64,000 nucleotides of DNA from NCBI GenBank assembly GCA_963811055.1, contig CAWEPQ010000016.1:62001-126000 (forward strand). The letters run 5' to 3'. A program made the translations under genes and the position numbers. The DNA is from JACVRW01 sp963811055 (GTDB lineage: Bacteria; Actinomycetota; Thermoleophilia; Solirubrobacterales; Thermoleophilaceae). The stretch's first letter is position 1; each line of letters begins with the position of its first letter. Positions 8,779-17,335 of this stretch are shown here, one piece after another. The notes below the pieces were generated by a model. That model was given only the letters and a program-made list of their open reading frames with translations. It ran no database searches and was not told the origin of the DNA.

Positions 8779-9890
8779 TCCCAGACCTCTTTGGCGACCT
8801 CGACGATCAGCTCGATCTTGGCCACCTGCTGGTCGAAGCTCACGTTGTTGCCCTCGGCCGTGGACGAGAACCCGCATTGAGGCGAGAGACAGAGCTGGTC
8901 GAGGTCCACGAACTGGCTGGCCTCCTCGATGCGGCGCTTGAGCTGGTCCTTGTCCTCGAGCTCGCCGCGCTTGGTGGTGACCAGGCCGAGCACCACGTAC
9001 TTGCCCTTCGGCACGAAGCGCAGCGGCTCGAAGCCGCCGGAGCGCGCATCGTCGTACTCGAGGAAGAAGCCGTCCACCCCGAGCTCGCCGAAGAGCGCCT
9101 CGGCCACGAAGTCGTAGCCGCCCTCTGCCACCCACGAGGAGCGGAAGTTCCCGCGGCACATGTGGGTGGTGATCGTGATCCCGTCGGGCTTGTCCGCCAG
9201 CGCCTCGTTGATGTGCCGGATGTAGGCCTCGTGGAGGTGCTCGGAGTCCTCGCCGCGCTCGCTCATCATCTTGCGCTGGTTCGGGTCGTTGAGGTACGCG
9301 AGGCTCGTGTCGTCGAACTGCAGGTAGGTGCAGCCGAGGTCGTGGACCATGCGCACCTGGTTGGCGTAGGCCGCGGTGAGGTCGGTCCAGAACTCCTCCT
9401 TGTCCGGATACACCGCGGGGTCGATCGCCGCGGCGCCGCCGCGGTAGTGCACCATGCTCGGCGACGGGATCGTGAGCTTGGGCGTGGCGCTCGTGACCGT
9501 GTCCTTGAGGAACTTGAAATGCTCGCCGAAGGTCGGCTCGCTGAGGCCGATCTTGCCGTCGACCTTGAGCGCGGCCGGCGTGTAGTCGATGTCGCCCTCG
9601 GGGTTGTGGAAGTGCACCACGAGGTCGTCCTCGGCCTTGCTGATGCCCTCCAGCTCGTAGATGAAGTCCATGTGCCAGGACGCGCGGCGGAACTCTCCGT
9701 CGGTGGCCGATTGCAGCCCGGCGTCCTCCTGCATTCGGACGACATCGCGAATCGCGTCGTCCTCGATCGCCTTCAGCTCGCCGGCGTCGATGCTGCCGGC
9801 CGCGAAGTCCTCACGGGCCTTCAAAAGGGCCTGGGGACGCAGCAGGCTGCCCACGTGATCGGCACGGAACGGCGGGGTCGTACGCGGCAT
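8775..9890 (-). CDS. Cobalamin-independent methionine synthase-like methyltransferase (YxjG/YxjH type)
   Basis: 371-residue single-barrel member of the MetE superfamily, about half the length of true MetE because the N-terminal barrel is absent. It begins FRADHVGSLLRP and has TDGEFRR. The zinc ligands are seen as THMCRGN (His and Cys) and SPQCGFSS (Cys). The same fold serves YxjG/YxjH-type thiol methyltransferases and epoxyalkane:coenzyme M transferase, so homocysteine is not assured as acceptor. It is the first gene of the leftward operon and faces the divergent promoter region. Presence of a thiol-alkylating enzyme at the head of a catabolic operon is unusual; a role in demethylation or thiol adduct formation is inference. 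Confidence 0.85.
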   Translation of the reverse strand: MPRTTPPFRADHVGSLLRPQALLKAREDFAAGSIDAGELKAIEDDAIRDVVRMQEDAGLQSATDGEFRRASWHMDFIYELEGISKAEDDLVVHFHNPEGDIDYTPAALKVDGKIGLSEPTFGEHFKFLKDTVTSATPKLTIPSPSMVHYRGGAAAIDPAVYPDKEEFWTDLTAAYANQVRMVHDLGCTYLQFDDTSLAYLNDPNQRKMMSERGEDSEHLHEAYIRHINEALADKPDGITITTHMCRGNFRSSWVAEGGYDFVAEALFGELGVDGFFLEYDDARSGGFEPLRFVPKGKYVVLGLVTTKRGELEDKDQLKRRIEEASQFVDLDQLCLSPQCGFSSTAEGNNVSFDQQVAKIELIVEVAKEVWD

Positions 9891-10110
9891 GATCCTCCCT
9901 CGATCTCTCCTCGGTCTGTTGCGGAAGCAGCCGGCTTGGCCGGGTGCGCACCGACTCCTTCTTCGCGCAGTATGCCGGTTCGCGCTTAATCATCAAACAA
10001 TTTGACCCGTCCGTGCGCAGTCGGCTAAGCTCGCCGCGGCCTGGGTCAGAACCCGGGTCGTTCGCCGGTATGCGAACAGCAGCCCGGCACACCCCGGAGG
10101 AGGGACAATT
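9891..10110 (+). promoter_or_regulatory. Divergent promoter region with palindromic operator-like site
   Basis: This 220-base gap separates the starts of the two divergent operons. Rightward, TTGACC (10002-10007) and TAAGCT (10026-10031) with an 18-base spacer form a plausible sigma-70 promoter. Leftward, TTGATG and TACTGC with 18 bases between them can be read on the other strand. The perfect inverted repeat TCAAA-CAA-TTTGA lies at 9993-10005 in the only AT-rich patch, covering both -35 regions, as expected for one shared repressor. A Shine-Dalgarno GGAGGAGGG lies just before the GTG at 10111. The cognate regulator is not encoded in the window. Promoter calls are by eye. Confidence 0.5.
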
Positions 10111-11451
10111 GTGAGGATCAAGCTCGGTCTGGCCCAGCGTCGCTCGCTCATCGCGCTCGCGCTGGTGGCCTGCCTCGCGCTCTTCGTCGCGGCGTGCGGC
10201 GACGACGACGACGAGGGCACCAACGGCAGCAGCGGTGACAGCGGCAATACCGCGGCCACCTCTAACAATCCGAAGTGCGGTCTCGGCAACGGTAAGAAGG
10301 CCAGCGGAGCTCCGATCAAGATCGCGGGCATCGCGACCAAGCAGCCCGGCACGGACTTCTCGGAGATCCCCGCCACTGCACAGGCCTTCTTCGAATGCGT
10401 GAACGACAACGGCGGCATCAACGGCCGTCCGGTGGCGTACAGCTACGAGACCGAGCAGACCGATCCCGGCCAGATCGCCTCGCTGGCGAAGAAGCTCGTC
10501 GAGACCGACAAGGTGCTCGGGATCGTCGGGAACATCAGCCTGATCGAGTGCACGGTCAACCACAAGTACTGGGAGGCCAACGGCTACTACACGATCGGTG
10601 CCGGCATCGCGCCCGAGTGCTGGTCCACTCCCAACAGCGCCCCCGTGAACATGGGACCGCGCTACAGCGTGGACGGAGCAACCCAGTACCTGATCCGCGA
10701 GGGCGTGAAGAAGCTCGCGCTGATCCAGTCGAACGTGCCCGGAACCGGATACATCGAGGGCGGCTTCCTCAAGATCGCGAAGGACGAGGGCATCCCGACC
10801 GAGAGCCTCAAGGAGAACGTGCCGATCCAGGACGCGAACTCCGCGGCGCTCAAGGCCGTGCAGGCCGCCGGCGACGGCGGTGGCGTGATCCTCAACTTCA
10901 CGCCCCCCGAAGCGCTCAAGATCCTCCAGGCAGCGCAGCAGCAGGGCCTCCAGGACCGCGTCAAGTGGTCCTGCTCCACCCCGTGCAACACCGACTTCAT
11001 CGCGGATGCGCTGGGTGACCGCTGGGAGGACAAGCTGGGCGTGAACGCGGAGCTCAACCTCACCAGCCACGACGGCCCCGACACCACGCTGTACCGGTCG
11101 GTGGTCAAGAAGTACGCGCCGAAGATCCCGCTCGGGAGCTTCAGCCAGATGGGCTTCCTCCAGGGGAAGATCGCAACGGAGGCGCTGCTCGGAATCAAGG
11201 GTGACTTCACGGTCAAGAGCGTGAACGACGCGTTCAAGGGCGTGAAGAACTTCAAGACCGACATCCTCTGCGAGCCGTGGTACTACGGCGATGCGCCGCT
11301 GCACATCCCGAACCACACGGACTACACCACCACTCCAAGGGACGGCGTGATGGTCCTGAAGGAGGACTGCTTCGACATCTCCAACGTCGACCCGGACATC
11401 AAGCGGGTCGAGGACATCGAGGCCGACGACCCGAGCCTGGTGGGCGGTTAA
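10111..11451 (+). CDS. Liv-type ABC transporter substrate-binding lipoprotein
   Basis: 446 residues. Lipoprotein signal peptide with positively charged start and lipobox FVAAC (Cys29), followed by an acidic Asp-rich and Ser/Gly-rich linker. The mature part is a periplasmic-binding-protein type 1 fold of the leucine/isoleucine/valine-binding family (AFFECVNDNGGINGRPV, then VLGIVGN). The GTG start is preceded by GGAGGAGGG. It is the first gene of a five-gene importer operon with two permeases and two ATPases. Family members also bind aromatic acids, amides, urea and other ligands, and the linkage to catabolic enzymes here suggests the ligand is the pathway substrate rather than an amino acid. 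Confidence 0.92.
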   Translation: MRIKLGLAQRRSLIALALVACLALFVAACGDDDDEGTNGSSGDSGNTAATSNNPKCGLGNGKKASGAPIKIAGIATKQPGTDFSEIPATAQAFFECVNDNGGINGRPVAYSYETEQTDPGQIASLAKKLVETDKVLGIVGNISLIECTVNHKYWEANGYYTIGAGIAPECWSTPNSAPVNMGPRYSVDGATQYLIREGVKKLALIQSNVPGTGYIEGGFLKIAKDEGIPTESLKENVPIQDANSAALKAVQAAGDGGGVILNFTPPEALKILQAAQQQGLQDRVKWSCSTPCNTDFIADALGDRWEDKLGVNAELNLTSHDGPDTTLYRSVVKKYAPKIPLGSFSQMGFLQGKIATEALLGIKGDFTVKSVNDAFKGVKNFKTDILCEPWYYGDAPLHIPNHTDYTTTPRDGVMVLKEDCFDISNVDPDIKRVEDIEADDPSLVGG

Positions 11452-11479
11452 CGGCTTGGAGCGAGGCCTCTAGGAGCCG

Positions 11480-12367
11480 ATGCCCAGCTGGGAGGAATTC
11501 CGGCCGTTCATAGCCACAGGTCTGGCCCTCGGGGGGGTGTACGCCCTCTCGGGGGTCGGGCTCGTGGTGCTGTATCGGACCACAGGGGTGCTCAACCTCG
11601 CCTTCGGGGCGATCGGTGCGATGGGTGCGCTGATCGCCTGGGAGCTGATCAACAACCAGGGCTGGGACGAGTACCCGGCCTACGGCGTGTGCATCCTGTT
11701 CGGAGCGGTGGCCACGCTCGTCTACGGCGTGCTCTTCGGGCCGCCGTTAGCCAGGCGAGACCCGCTCGTCAAAGCCACCGCCACGCTGGGCTTAGCCCTG
11801 ATCCTGCTCGGCACGATGTCGTGGATCTGGAGCGACAAGGCGCGCTCGATGATCCTGCCGACCTCGAACGAGAACTTCGACGTGGGCGACGTGCTCGTGA
11901 ACTACACCCAGGTGATCGGCTTCGGGCTCGGCGTGGTGGTCACCCTCGTCACCACCGCATTCCTGCGCTTCACGAAGATGGGCACCGCGATGCGCGCGCT
12001 CGCCAACGACCGCGAGATCACCGCCGCGCTCGGCGTGCCTGTCCGGCGCGTGGAGGCGGCGGCCTGGCTCGGGTCCGGGCTGCTCGCCGGCGTGGCCGGG
12101 CTGCTGCTGTCGAACCTCGTGGGGCTCGACGCCAACACGCTCACCTTCCTCGTGATCTCCGGCCTGGCGGCGGCGCTGATCGCGCGGCTCCAGTCGCTCG
12201 TGGTCACGCTGATCGCCGGCATCGTGATCGGGCTCGTCAACGCCCTGATCACGCCGATCCTGTCCATCTCCGAGTACCGGGACATGACGCCGTTCGTGCT
12301 CGCGGTGGTGGCGCTCCTCTGGCTGTCGCGCCACCGCGAGGTGTCGATCACACGAGCGGCCGGGTAG
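11480..12367 (+). CDS. Branched-chain amino acid-type ABC transporter permease, LivH family
   Basis: 295 residues with about eight hydrophobic segments. It has the LivH start pattern GLALGGVYALSGVGLVVLY and TTGVLNLAFGAIGAMGA, and the conserved cytoplasmic coupling segment TKMGTAMRALANDREITAAL. It follows the binding protein by 28 bases and is followed five bases later by the LivM-type permease, with which it should form the membrane channel. The ATG at 11480 is preceded by only a weak ribosome site. Nothing in it identifies the ligand. Confidence 0.92.
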   Translation: MPSWEEFRPFIATGLALGGVYALSGVGLVVLYRTTGVLNLAFGAIGAMGALIAWELINNQGWDEYPAYGVCILFGAVATLVYGVLFGPPLARRDPLVKATATLGLALILLGTMSWIWSDKARSMILPTSNENFDVGDVLVNYTQVIGFGLGVVVTLVTTAFLRFTKMGTAMRALANDREITAALGVPVRRVEAAAWLGSGLLAGVAGLLLSNLVGLDANTLTFLVISGLAAALIARLQSLVVTLIAGIVIGLVNALITPILSISEYRDMTPFVLAVVALLWLSRHREVSITRAAG

Positions 12368-12372
12368 GCGCG

Positions 12373-13446
12373 GTGGCCACCGCCGAAGCCTCGAGCGGCA
12401 CTCGGCCGGCCTGGTCCCCGGCGCGCCTCGATCGGGGCGACCGGGTTCGCGCCGCCGTGATCGTCGCGCTGCTGGCATTCGTGCTGCTCGCGATGCCGGG
12501 GCTCCTCAGCACCTACTGGCTCAAGGTGCTCACGGCGGTGGCGATCTACTCGGTCGTGGCGCTGGCCCTGGGAATGCTGATGGGGCGCGTGGGTCTGGTG
12601 TCGCTCGGGCAGATCGCGATCCTCGCGCTCGGCGCCTGGGTGGCGGCCCGGCTCCTCTTCGCCACGTCGCTCCCCTTCCCCGTCGTGCTGCTGCTGTCGG
12701 GGCTGATCACGATGGTGCTGGGCACGATCGTCGGCCTGCCGGCGCTGCGAGTGAGCGGCCTCTACCTGGCGCTGATCACGCTGATGCTGGCCGGCGCCAT
12801 CTCCGTGGGGCTGGCCACCACCGACTTCCCCAACGGCGGCGGCGGCTTCCTCGGCCACACCGAGGCCACGGTCGGCGGCGGCTCGATCCGGCGCCCCTCG
12901 ATCGCCGAGACCGATCCGGCCTTCTTCCGCTACACCGTGGTGGTGGCGGCGCTGATGTTCCTGCTGGCGCTCTGGCATGTGCGCGGCAAGGCCGGCCGGG
13001 CGTGGGAGGCGGTGCGCCAGAGCGAGCCGGCCGCGCTGGCCGCGGGCGTGAACCTGACGCTCTACAAGCTCTGGGCGTTCGCCCTGGCGTCGTTCATGAC
13101 CGGCGTGGCCGGCGGGCTCCTGGCGGCGAACGTGGGCAGCCTCTTCAACTACAGCTTCCCCACCCGCGAGAACATCGTCCTGCTGGCGGTGGTGCTGATG
13201 GGCGGGGTCTACAGCCTCTGGGGCGCGCTCGTGGCGGGCCTGCTCTACAGGTACCTGCCCGCGCTGCTGGACAGCTGGGGCCTGCCCGCGGACCTGCTGA
13301 CCATCCTCTTCGGCGTCGGGGTGCTCCAGGTGCTGCTCACGGCGCCCGCCGGCCTCGTGGACCAGTTCCCGAAGGACATGGCCAGGCTCGGGCGCCTGAT
13401 CGGGCGCGGTGGCGGCCGCGTGGCCGGGCTGGCGAGGCGCTCGTGA
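12373..13446 (+). CDS. Branched-chain amino acid-type ABC transporter permease, LivM family
   Basis: 357 residues. After a 30-residue cytoplasmic leader come about nine membrane segments; the characteristic LPALRVSGLYLALITL and the coupling segment RAWEAVRQSEPAALAAGVN are present. The start is taken at the GTG of 12373, five bases after the LivH stop, because in-frame sequence further upstream belongs to LivH read in another frame. The stop overlaps the ATPase start (GTGA). It pairs with the LivH-type permease. Confidence 0.9.
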   Translation: MATAEASSGTRPAWSPARLDRGDRVRAAVIVALLAFVLLAMPGLLSTYWLKVLTAVAIYSVVALALGMLMGRVGLVSLGQIAILALGAWVAARLLFATSLPFPVVLLLSGLITMVLGTIVGLPALRVSGLYLALITLMLAGAISVGLATTDFPNGGGGFLGHTEATVGGGSIRRPSIAETDPAFFRYTVVVAALMFLLALWHVRGKAGRAWEAVRQSEPAALAAGVNLTLYKLWAFALASFMTGVAGGLLAANVGSLFNYSFPTRENIVLLAVVLMGGVYSLWGALVAGLLYRYLPALLDSWGLPADLLTILFGVGVLQVLLTAPAGLVDQFPKDMARLGRLIGRGGGRVAGLARRS

Positions 13447-14162
13447 TCGAGGTCGAGAACCTCGAGGTGCGCTTCGGCGGGGTCAAGCCGATCGACGGCA
13501 TGACCGTGACCTTCCCAGAGGGCACGTGCGGGCTGATCGGCCCGAACGGCGCGGGCAAGACCACCTTCTTCAACGTCATGAGCGGATTCGTCAAGCCGTC
13601 CGGCGGCACGATCCGCGCGTTCGGCGACGACCTCCTGCGCATGCCCGACTTCCGGCGCGCGCGCTGGGGGCTCCGGCGCACGTTCCAGACCGAGCAGGCG
13701 ATCGAGAAGCTCTCCCTCTACGACAACGTGGCGATGGTGCACGAGCACTCCGGCGCGGGACGCGCGTCGCGCCGGGAGGACGTGCTCGGAGCACTCGGGT
13801 TCGTCGGGCTCGACATCGATCCTGAAGTGAAGGTCGGCACGCTGGGCGCGCACGAGCGGCGACTCGTGGAGGTCGCGCGCGCCGTGGTGGGCAAGCCGCG
13901 CGTGGTGATGCTCGACGAGCCCGCCGCCGGCCTGCCGGACGAGGAGACACACAAGCTGAGCGAGGTCATTCGCGCGATCCCCGAGCACATGGGCTCGCTC
14001 GTGATCCTGGTGGACCACGACATGAGCCTGGTGTCGGCCTGCTGCCAGGTGACGGCGGTGCTCGACTTCGGCAAGATGATCGCCTCCGGCCCCACGGACG
14101 AGGTGCTCCGCGACGAGAACGTGATGCGCGCCTACCTCGGCACCGCCGACGAGGCCGCGTGA
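13443..14162 (+). CDS. ABC transporter ATP-binding protein, LivG family
   Basis: 239-residue ATPase. The Walker A motif is GPNGAGKTT at residues 33-41 and Walker B is VVMLDEPAAGL. The signature is degenerate: LGAHERR stands where family members have LSYGQQR, and the switch His is in VDHDMSLV. GTG start overlapping the LivM stop; the 3' end overlaps LivF (GTGA). It energises import with LivF. The signature variant may lower the ATPase rate or simply be a lineage difference. Confidence 0.9.
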   Translation: MIEVENLEVRFGGVKPIDGMTVTFPEGTCGLIGPNGAGKTTFFNVMSGFVKPSGGTIRAFGDDLLRMPDFRRARWGLRRTFQTEQAIEKLSLYDNVAMVHEHSGAGRASRREDVLGALGFVGLDIDPEVKVGTLGAHERRLVEVARAVVGKPRVVMLDEPAAGLPDEETHKLSEVIRAIPEHMGSLVILVDHDMSLVSACCQVTAVLDFGKMIASGPTDEVLRDENVMRAYLGTADEAA

Positions 14163-14929
14163 CCGGCGCCGTGGAGACGGGCGCGGCGCTGCGGCTGGAC
14201 GGCCTCACAGTCGAGCGCGGCGGACGCGCCGTAGTGCGCGACGTGTCCTTCGAGATCCCACCCGGAGAGGTCACGGCTCTGCTGGGCCCGAACGGAGCCG
14301 GCAAGTCGAGCCTCGTGCTCGCGGTGGGCGGCGTGCTGCCCCAGTCAGGGTCCATCAAGCTGGGCGACCAGGAGCTGGCCGGGCGCCGCCCCGAGAAGGT
14401 GCGGGCGGCGGGCGTGGCCGTGGTGCCCGAAGGGCGGCGGCTGCTTCCGGACCTCACCGTGCAGGACAACCTCGACGTGGCCACCTACACGCTGCCGAAC
14501 GCGGTGGCGAAGGAGCGCCGCGCCCACGCGCTCGAGCTTTTCCCGGAGCTCAAGGCACGGCTCGACGCCAAGGCGCGCTCGCTCTCGGGCGGGGAGCAGC
14601 AGATGGTGGTGCTCGCGCAGGCGCTCGTGTCGCAGCCGAAGATCATCTTGATCGACGAGCTCTCGCTCGGCCTCGCGCCGGTGGTGCTCAAGCGGCTGAT
14701 CCCCACGATCCGCACGGTGGCCGAGTCTGGCGTGGGCGTGCTGCTGATCGAGCAGTTCGCCCCGGTCGCGCTCGACCTGGCGAAGGGGGCGCATGTGATG
14801 GAGGGCGGCGAGCTCCGTTTCTCGGGGTCCGCCGGCGAGTTGAAGGAACGGCCCGAGCTGCTCGAGTCGGCATACCTGCTGCGCGGCAACTTGGGAGAAA
14901 ACGGCACACAGGGGAGCAGAGATGGCTGA
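14159..14929 (+). CDS. ABC transporter ATP-binding protein, LivF family
   Basis: 256 residues with GPNGAGKSS (Walker A), the complete signature LSGGEQQM and Walker B IILIDELSLGLAP, which is the LivF form. GTG start overlapping LivG. Its last eight bases overlap the start of the E1 alpha gene, so the importer and the dehydrogenase are translated from one message. That coupling is the strongest sequence argument that the E1 enzyme acts on the imported compound or its near product. Confidence 0.92.
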   Translation: MTGAVETGAALRLDGLTVERGGRAVVRDVSFEIPPGEVTALLGPNGAGKSSLVLAVGGVLPQSGSIKLGDQELAGRRPEKVRAAGVAVVPEGRRLLPDLTVQDNLDVATYTLPNAVAKERRAHALELFPELKARLDAKARSLSGGEQQMVVLAQALVSQPKIILIDELSLGLAPVVLKRLIPTIRTVAESGVGVLLIEQFAPVALDLAKGAHVMEGGELRFSGSAGELKERPELLESAYLLRGNLGENGTQGSRDG

Positions 14930-15941
14930 TTGGGACGCGGGGCGCAAGAAGGACGCGCTCGAGCGGATGCTCACCATCCGCAGGTTCGAGGAGACGGTGG
15001 TGGGCCTCTTCGAGGCGCACGAGTTCATGACCCACTTCCACCTCTACATCGGGCAGGAGGCCACCGGGGTGCCGCTGATGGAGGCGCTCGGGCCCGACGA
15101 CAAGATCGCCACCCACCACCGCAACCACGGTCACATCCTCTCGCGCGGCACCGACCCCAAGATCGCGCTGGCGGAGATCCTCGGCCGCGAGAACGGCATG
15201 AACCGCGGCGCCGGCGGCACGATGCACCTGAGCGACGTGGATCGCGGCTTCCTGTCCACCTCGGCGATCGTGGGCGGCAGCATCAGCCTCTCCATCGGAG
15301 CCGCCTTCGCGCTCAAGAACCAGGGCGGCGACGCGGTGTCGGTGGGCCTCTTCGGCGACGGCGCGCTCGAGGAGGGCGTGGCCTACGAGTCGCTCAACCT
15401 CGCCGCGCTCTGGTCGCTCCCGGTGGTGTTCGTATGCGAGAACAACAGCGAGGGCGCGCTCGGCTCCGCCGGCGGCGGCTTCCCCACCTCGGTGTCCGCC
15501 GTCGAGGACCTCACCAAGATCCCCGAGACCTTCGGGATCCCGGTGGAGACGGTGGACGGGCGCGACGTGGAGGGTGTGTTCGACGTGGCCACCCGGGCCG
15601 TCGCGCACGCCCGCGCGCGCAAGGGGCCGTACTTCGTCCACGTGGCCACGGCCCGCTTCGCCGGCACGCAGCCGCTATGGCCGAACCTGCCCACCGGCCC
15701 CACGCAGATCGCGATGGCCTGGGACGCGGCGGGCATGGAGGGCGAGCACGAGGCCTGGTACCGCGAGCACGACCCCGTGCTCCGCTACTCCCGCGAGCTG
15801 CTGGCGTCGGGCGACATCGGCCAGGACGAGCTGCTCGAGCTCGACGCACAGGTGACCGAGCGGATCGCCGAGGCGCGCCAGTTCGCGCTGGACAGCCCGC
15901 GGCCAACGCCCGAGAGCGCACTCGACCACGTGTTTGCCTGA
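14922..15941 (+). CDS. Thiamine-dependent 2-oxo acid/acetoin dehydrogenase E1 alpha subunit
   Basis: 339 residues of the PDH/acetoin dehydrogenase E1 alpha family. The thiamine diphosphate and magnesium motif runs from GDG (145-147) to ENN (173-175). HRNHGH at 66-71 is the loop that contacts cofactor phosphate. The sequence lacks the long N-terminal extension of PDH E1 alpha and the phosphorylation region of mitochondrial forms, and its length is closest to acetoin:acceptor oxidoreductase alpha. The start overlaps LivF. It should form a heterotetramer with the following beta gene. No E2 or E3 gene is present nearby, so either housekeeping partners or another acceptor are used. Confidence 0.88.
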   Translation: MADWDAGRKKDALERMLTIRRFEETVVGLFEAHEFMTHFHLYIGQEATGVPLMEALGPDDKIATHHRNHGHILSRGTDPKIALAEILGRENGMNRGAGGTMHLSDVDRGFLSTSAIVGGSISLSIGAAFALKNQGGDAVSVGLFGDGALEEGVAYESLNLAALWSLPVVFVCENNSEGALGSAGGGFPTSVSAVEDLTKIPETFGIPVETVDGRDVEGVFDVATRAVAHARARKGPYFVHVATARFAGTQPLWPNLPTGPTQIAMAWDAAGMEGEHEAWYREHDPVLRYSRELLASGDIGQDELLELDAQVTERIAEARQFALDSPRPTPESALDHVFA

Positions 15942-15954
15942 GGAGGCGCCGAGC

Positions 15955-16926
15955 ATGGCCACCAAGAACTACGCCGACGCGATGCTGGACGTCCTCGGGA
16001 CGTTCATGGAAGAGGACCCGCTCTTCGCGGTGATGGGCAACGAGGTGCTCGGCATCGGGCCCGAGGCCGGGCAGTTCGAGCCGTTCCAGAAGAAGTACTC
16101 GGACCGCATCTACTTCCCGCCCTGCTCGGAGGCCGCCTTCACGGCGCTCGCGGCGGGCGCGGCGATGTGCGGGCAGCGCATCTTCGCCCACCTGGGCCTC
16201 GCGCCCTTCACCTATCCGGCGTTCTCGTCGATCGCCTCGGAGATCGCGCCCGCTCGGCAGTCCTCCGGCGGGAAGGTGGACGTGCCGGTCACGATCCACA
16301 TGAGCCACGGGCTGCTCCACGGCGGCGCCGCGCAGCACAGCGAGAGCCCGCTCGGCATGTTCTGGAACCTGCCCGGGATCGAGATCACCACCCCCTGGAC
16401 CCCGGCGGACCTCAAGGGCCTGCTTCGGACGGCCATCAAGAGCGACAACCCCACGATCGTGGTCACGCATGCGTTCGGCTACGGGGCCGAGGGCGAGGTG
16501 CCGGACGACGACTACGAGATCCCGTTCGGCCAGGCCGACGTCAAGCGCGAGGGCACCGACGTGACGCTGGTGAGCTACTCGATGATGGTCGGCGCGGCGC
16601 TGGAGGCGGCGGAGACGCTGGCTGGCGAGGGAATCGAGGCCGAGGTGGTGGACCTGCGGACCCTGACGCCGCTCGACGAGCGCACGATCCTGGACTCGGT
16701 GGCCAAGACCGGCCGCGTGGTGATCGCCGACGAGGGCCGGCTGCGCTGCGGCGTGGCGTCGGAGATCGCGGCCACGGTGAGCGAGCACGGCTTCGCGTCG
16801 CTCAAGGCGGCGCCCGCCCGCGTGGCCCGCATGGACGCTCCAGTGCCGGGCAACCAGATCCAGGAGGCATTCCTGGCGCCGTCAGCCGAGAAGATCGCCG
16901 CGGCTGCCCGACAGGCCGTGGGATAG
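15955..16926 (+). CDS. Thiamine-dependent dehydrogenase E1 beta subunit
   Basis: 323 residues of the transketolase pyrimidine-binding plus C-terminal type. Visible family features are the N-terminal DAMLDVLGTFMEEDP block, FPPCSEAAFTALAAGAAM, HGGAAQHSESP and the C-terminal VVIADEGRLRCGVASEI. The expected glutamate that activates the thiamine ring lies in the CSEAA segment. The ATG at 15955 was chosen over an in-frame ATG at 15934 because AGGAGG sits nine bases before it. It begins 13 bases after the alpha subunit and forms E1 with it. Confidence 0.88.
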   Translation: MATKNYADAMLDVLGTFMEEDPLFAVMGNEVLGIGPEAGQFEPFQKKYSDRIYFPPCSEAAFTALAAGAAMCGQRIFAHLGLAPFTYPAFSSIASEIAPARQSSGGKVDVPVTIHMSHGLLHGGAAQHSESPLGMFWNLPGIEITTPWTPADLKGLLRTAIKSDNPTIVVTHAFGYGAEGEVPDDDYEIPFGQADVKREGTDVTLVSYSMMVGAALEAAETLAGEGIEAEVVDLRTLTPLDERTILDSVAKTGRVVIADEGRLRCGVASEIAATVSEHGFASLKAAPARVARMDAPVPGNQIQEAFLAPSAEKIAAAARQAVG

Positions 16927-16930
16927 CGCC

Positions 16931-17335
16931 GTGCCGGTGACCAGGATGGAGCACCTTCTGGTCCTGACCGACGACATCGACGGCACGCGCGACTTCTACC
17001 GCGAGGCGATCGGGCTCGAGGTGGGCGAGCGCCCGCCGCTCGAGTTCGCCGGCTACTGGCTCTACGCGGGCGGCGTGCCGTGCCTGCACGTGGCCGACCG
17101 CGGCGAGTACACGGCCCATTCCGAGCGCCTGGGCCGGGAGGCCTCGGCCGCCGCGGTGGACCACGTCGCGTTCAACGGCGAGGACTTCCCGGAGCTGGCC
17201 GGCAGGCTGGAGCGGGGCGGCGTGGATGCGATGGAGCACGAGATCCCGGGGGTCATGCGGCAGCTGTTCCTCACCGACCCCAACGGGCTGACGATCGAGA
17301 TCAACGTACCTTTCGACCGGAAGGAGCCGGAGTGA
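16931..17335 (+). CDS. VOC-family (glyoxalase/bleomycin resistance/dioxygenase) protein
   Basis: 134-residue single vicinal-oxygen-chelate module pair. Metal ligand candidates are His in MEHLLVLTDD, His in VDHVAFN and Glu in GLTIEINV. It is smaller than ring-cleaving dioxygenases and closer to glyoxalase or isomerase-like members. It starts four bases after E1 beta with GTG, and its stop overlaps the next gene. It may process a reactive carbonyl intermediate; function is not determined. Confidence 0.85.
   Translation: MPVTRMEHLLVLTDDIDGTRDFYREAIGLEVGERPPLEFAGYWLYAGGVPCLHVADRGEYTAHSERLGREASAAAVDHVAFNGEDFPELAGRLERGGVDAMEHEIPGVMRQLFLTDPNGLTIEINVPFDRKEPE

Noticed and set aside
9811..11316. 501-codon frame opposite the ABC binding protein
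   Set aside because: Runs across the divergent promoter region and lacks any motif; the real lipoprotein gene lies on the other strand.
13443..14162. Inactive ATPase because of the LGAHERR signature
   Set aside because: Walker A, Walker B and the switch His are intact; the signature tolerates variation in this family.
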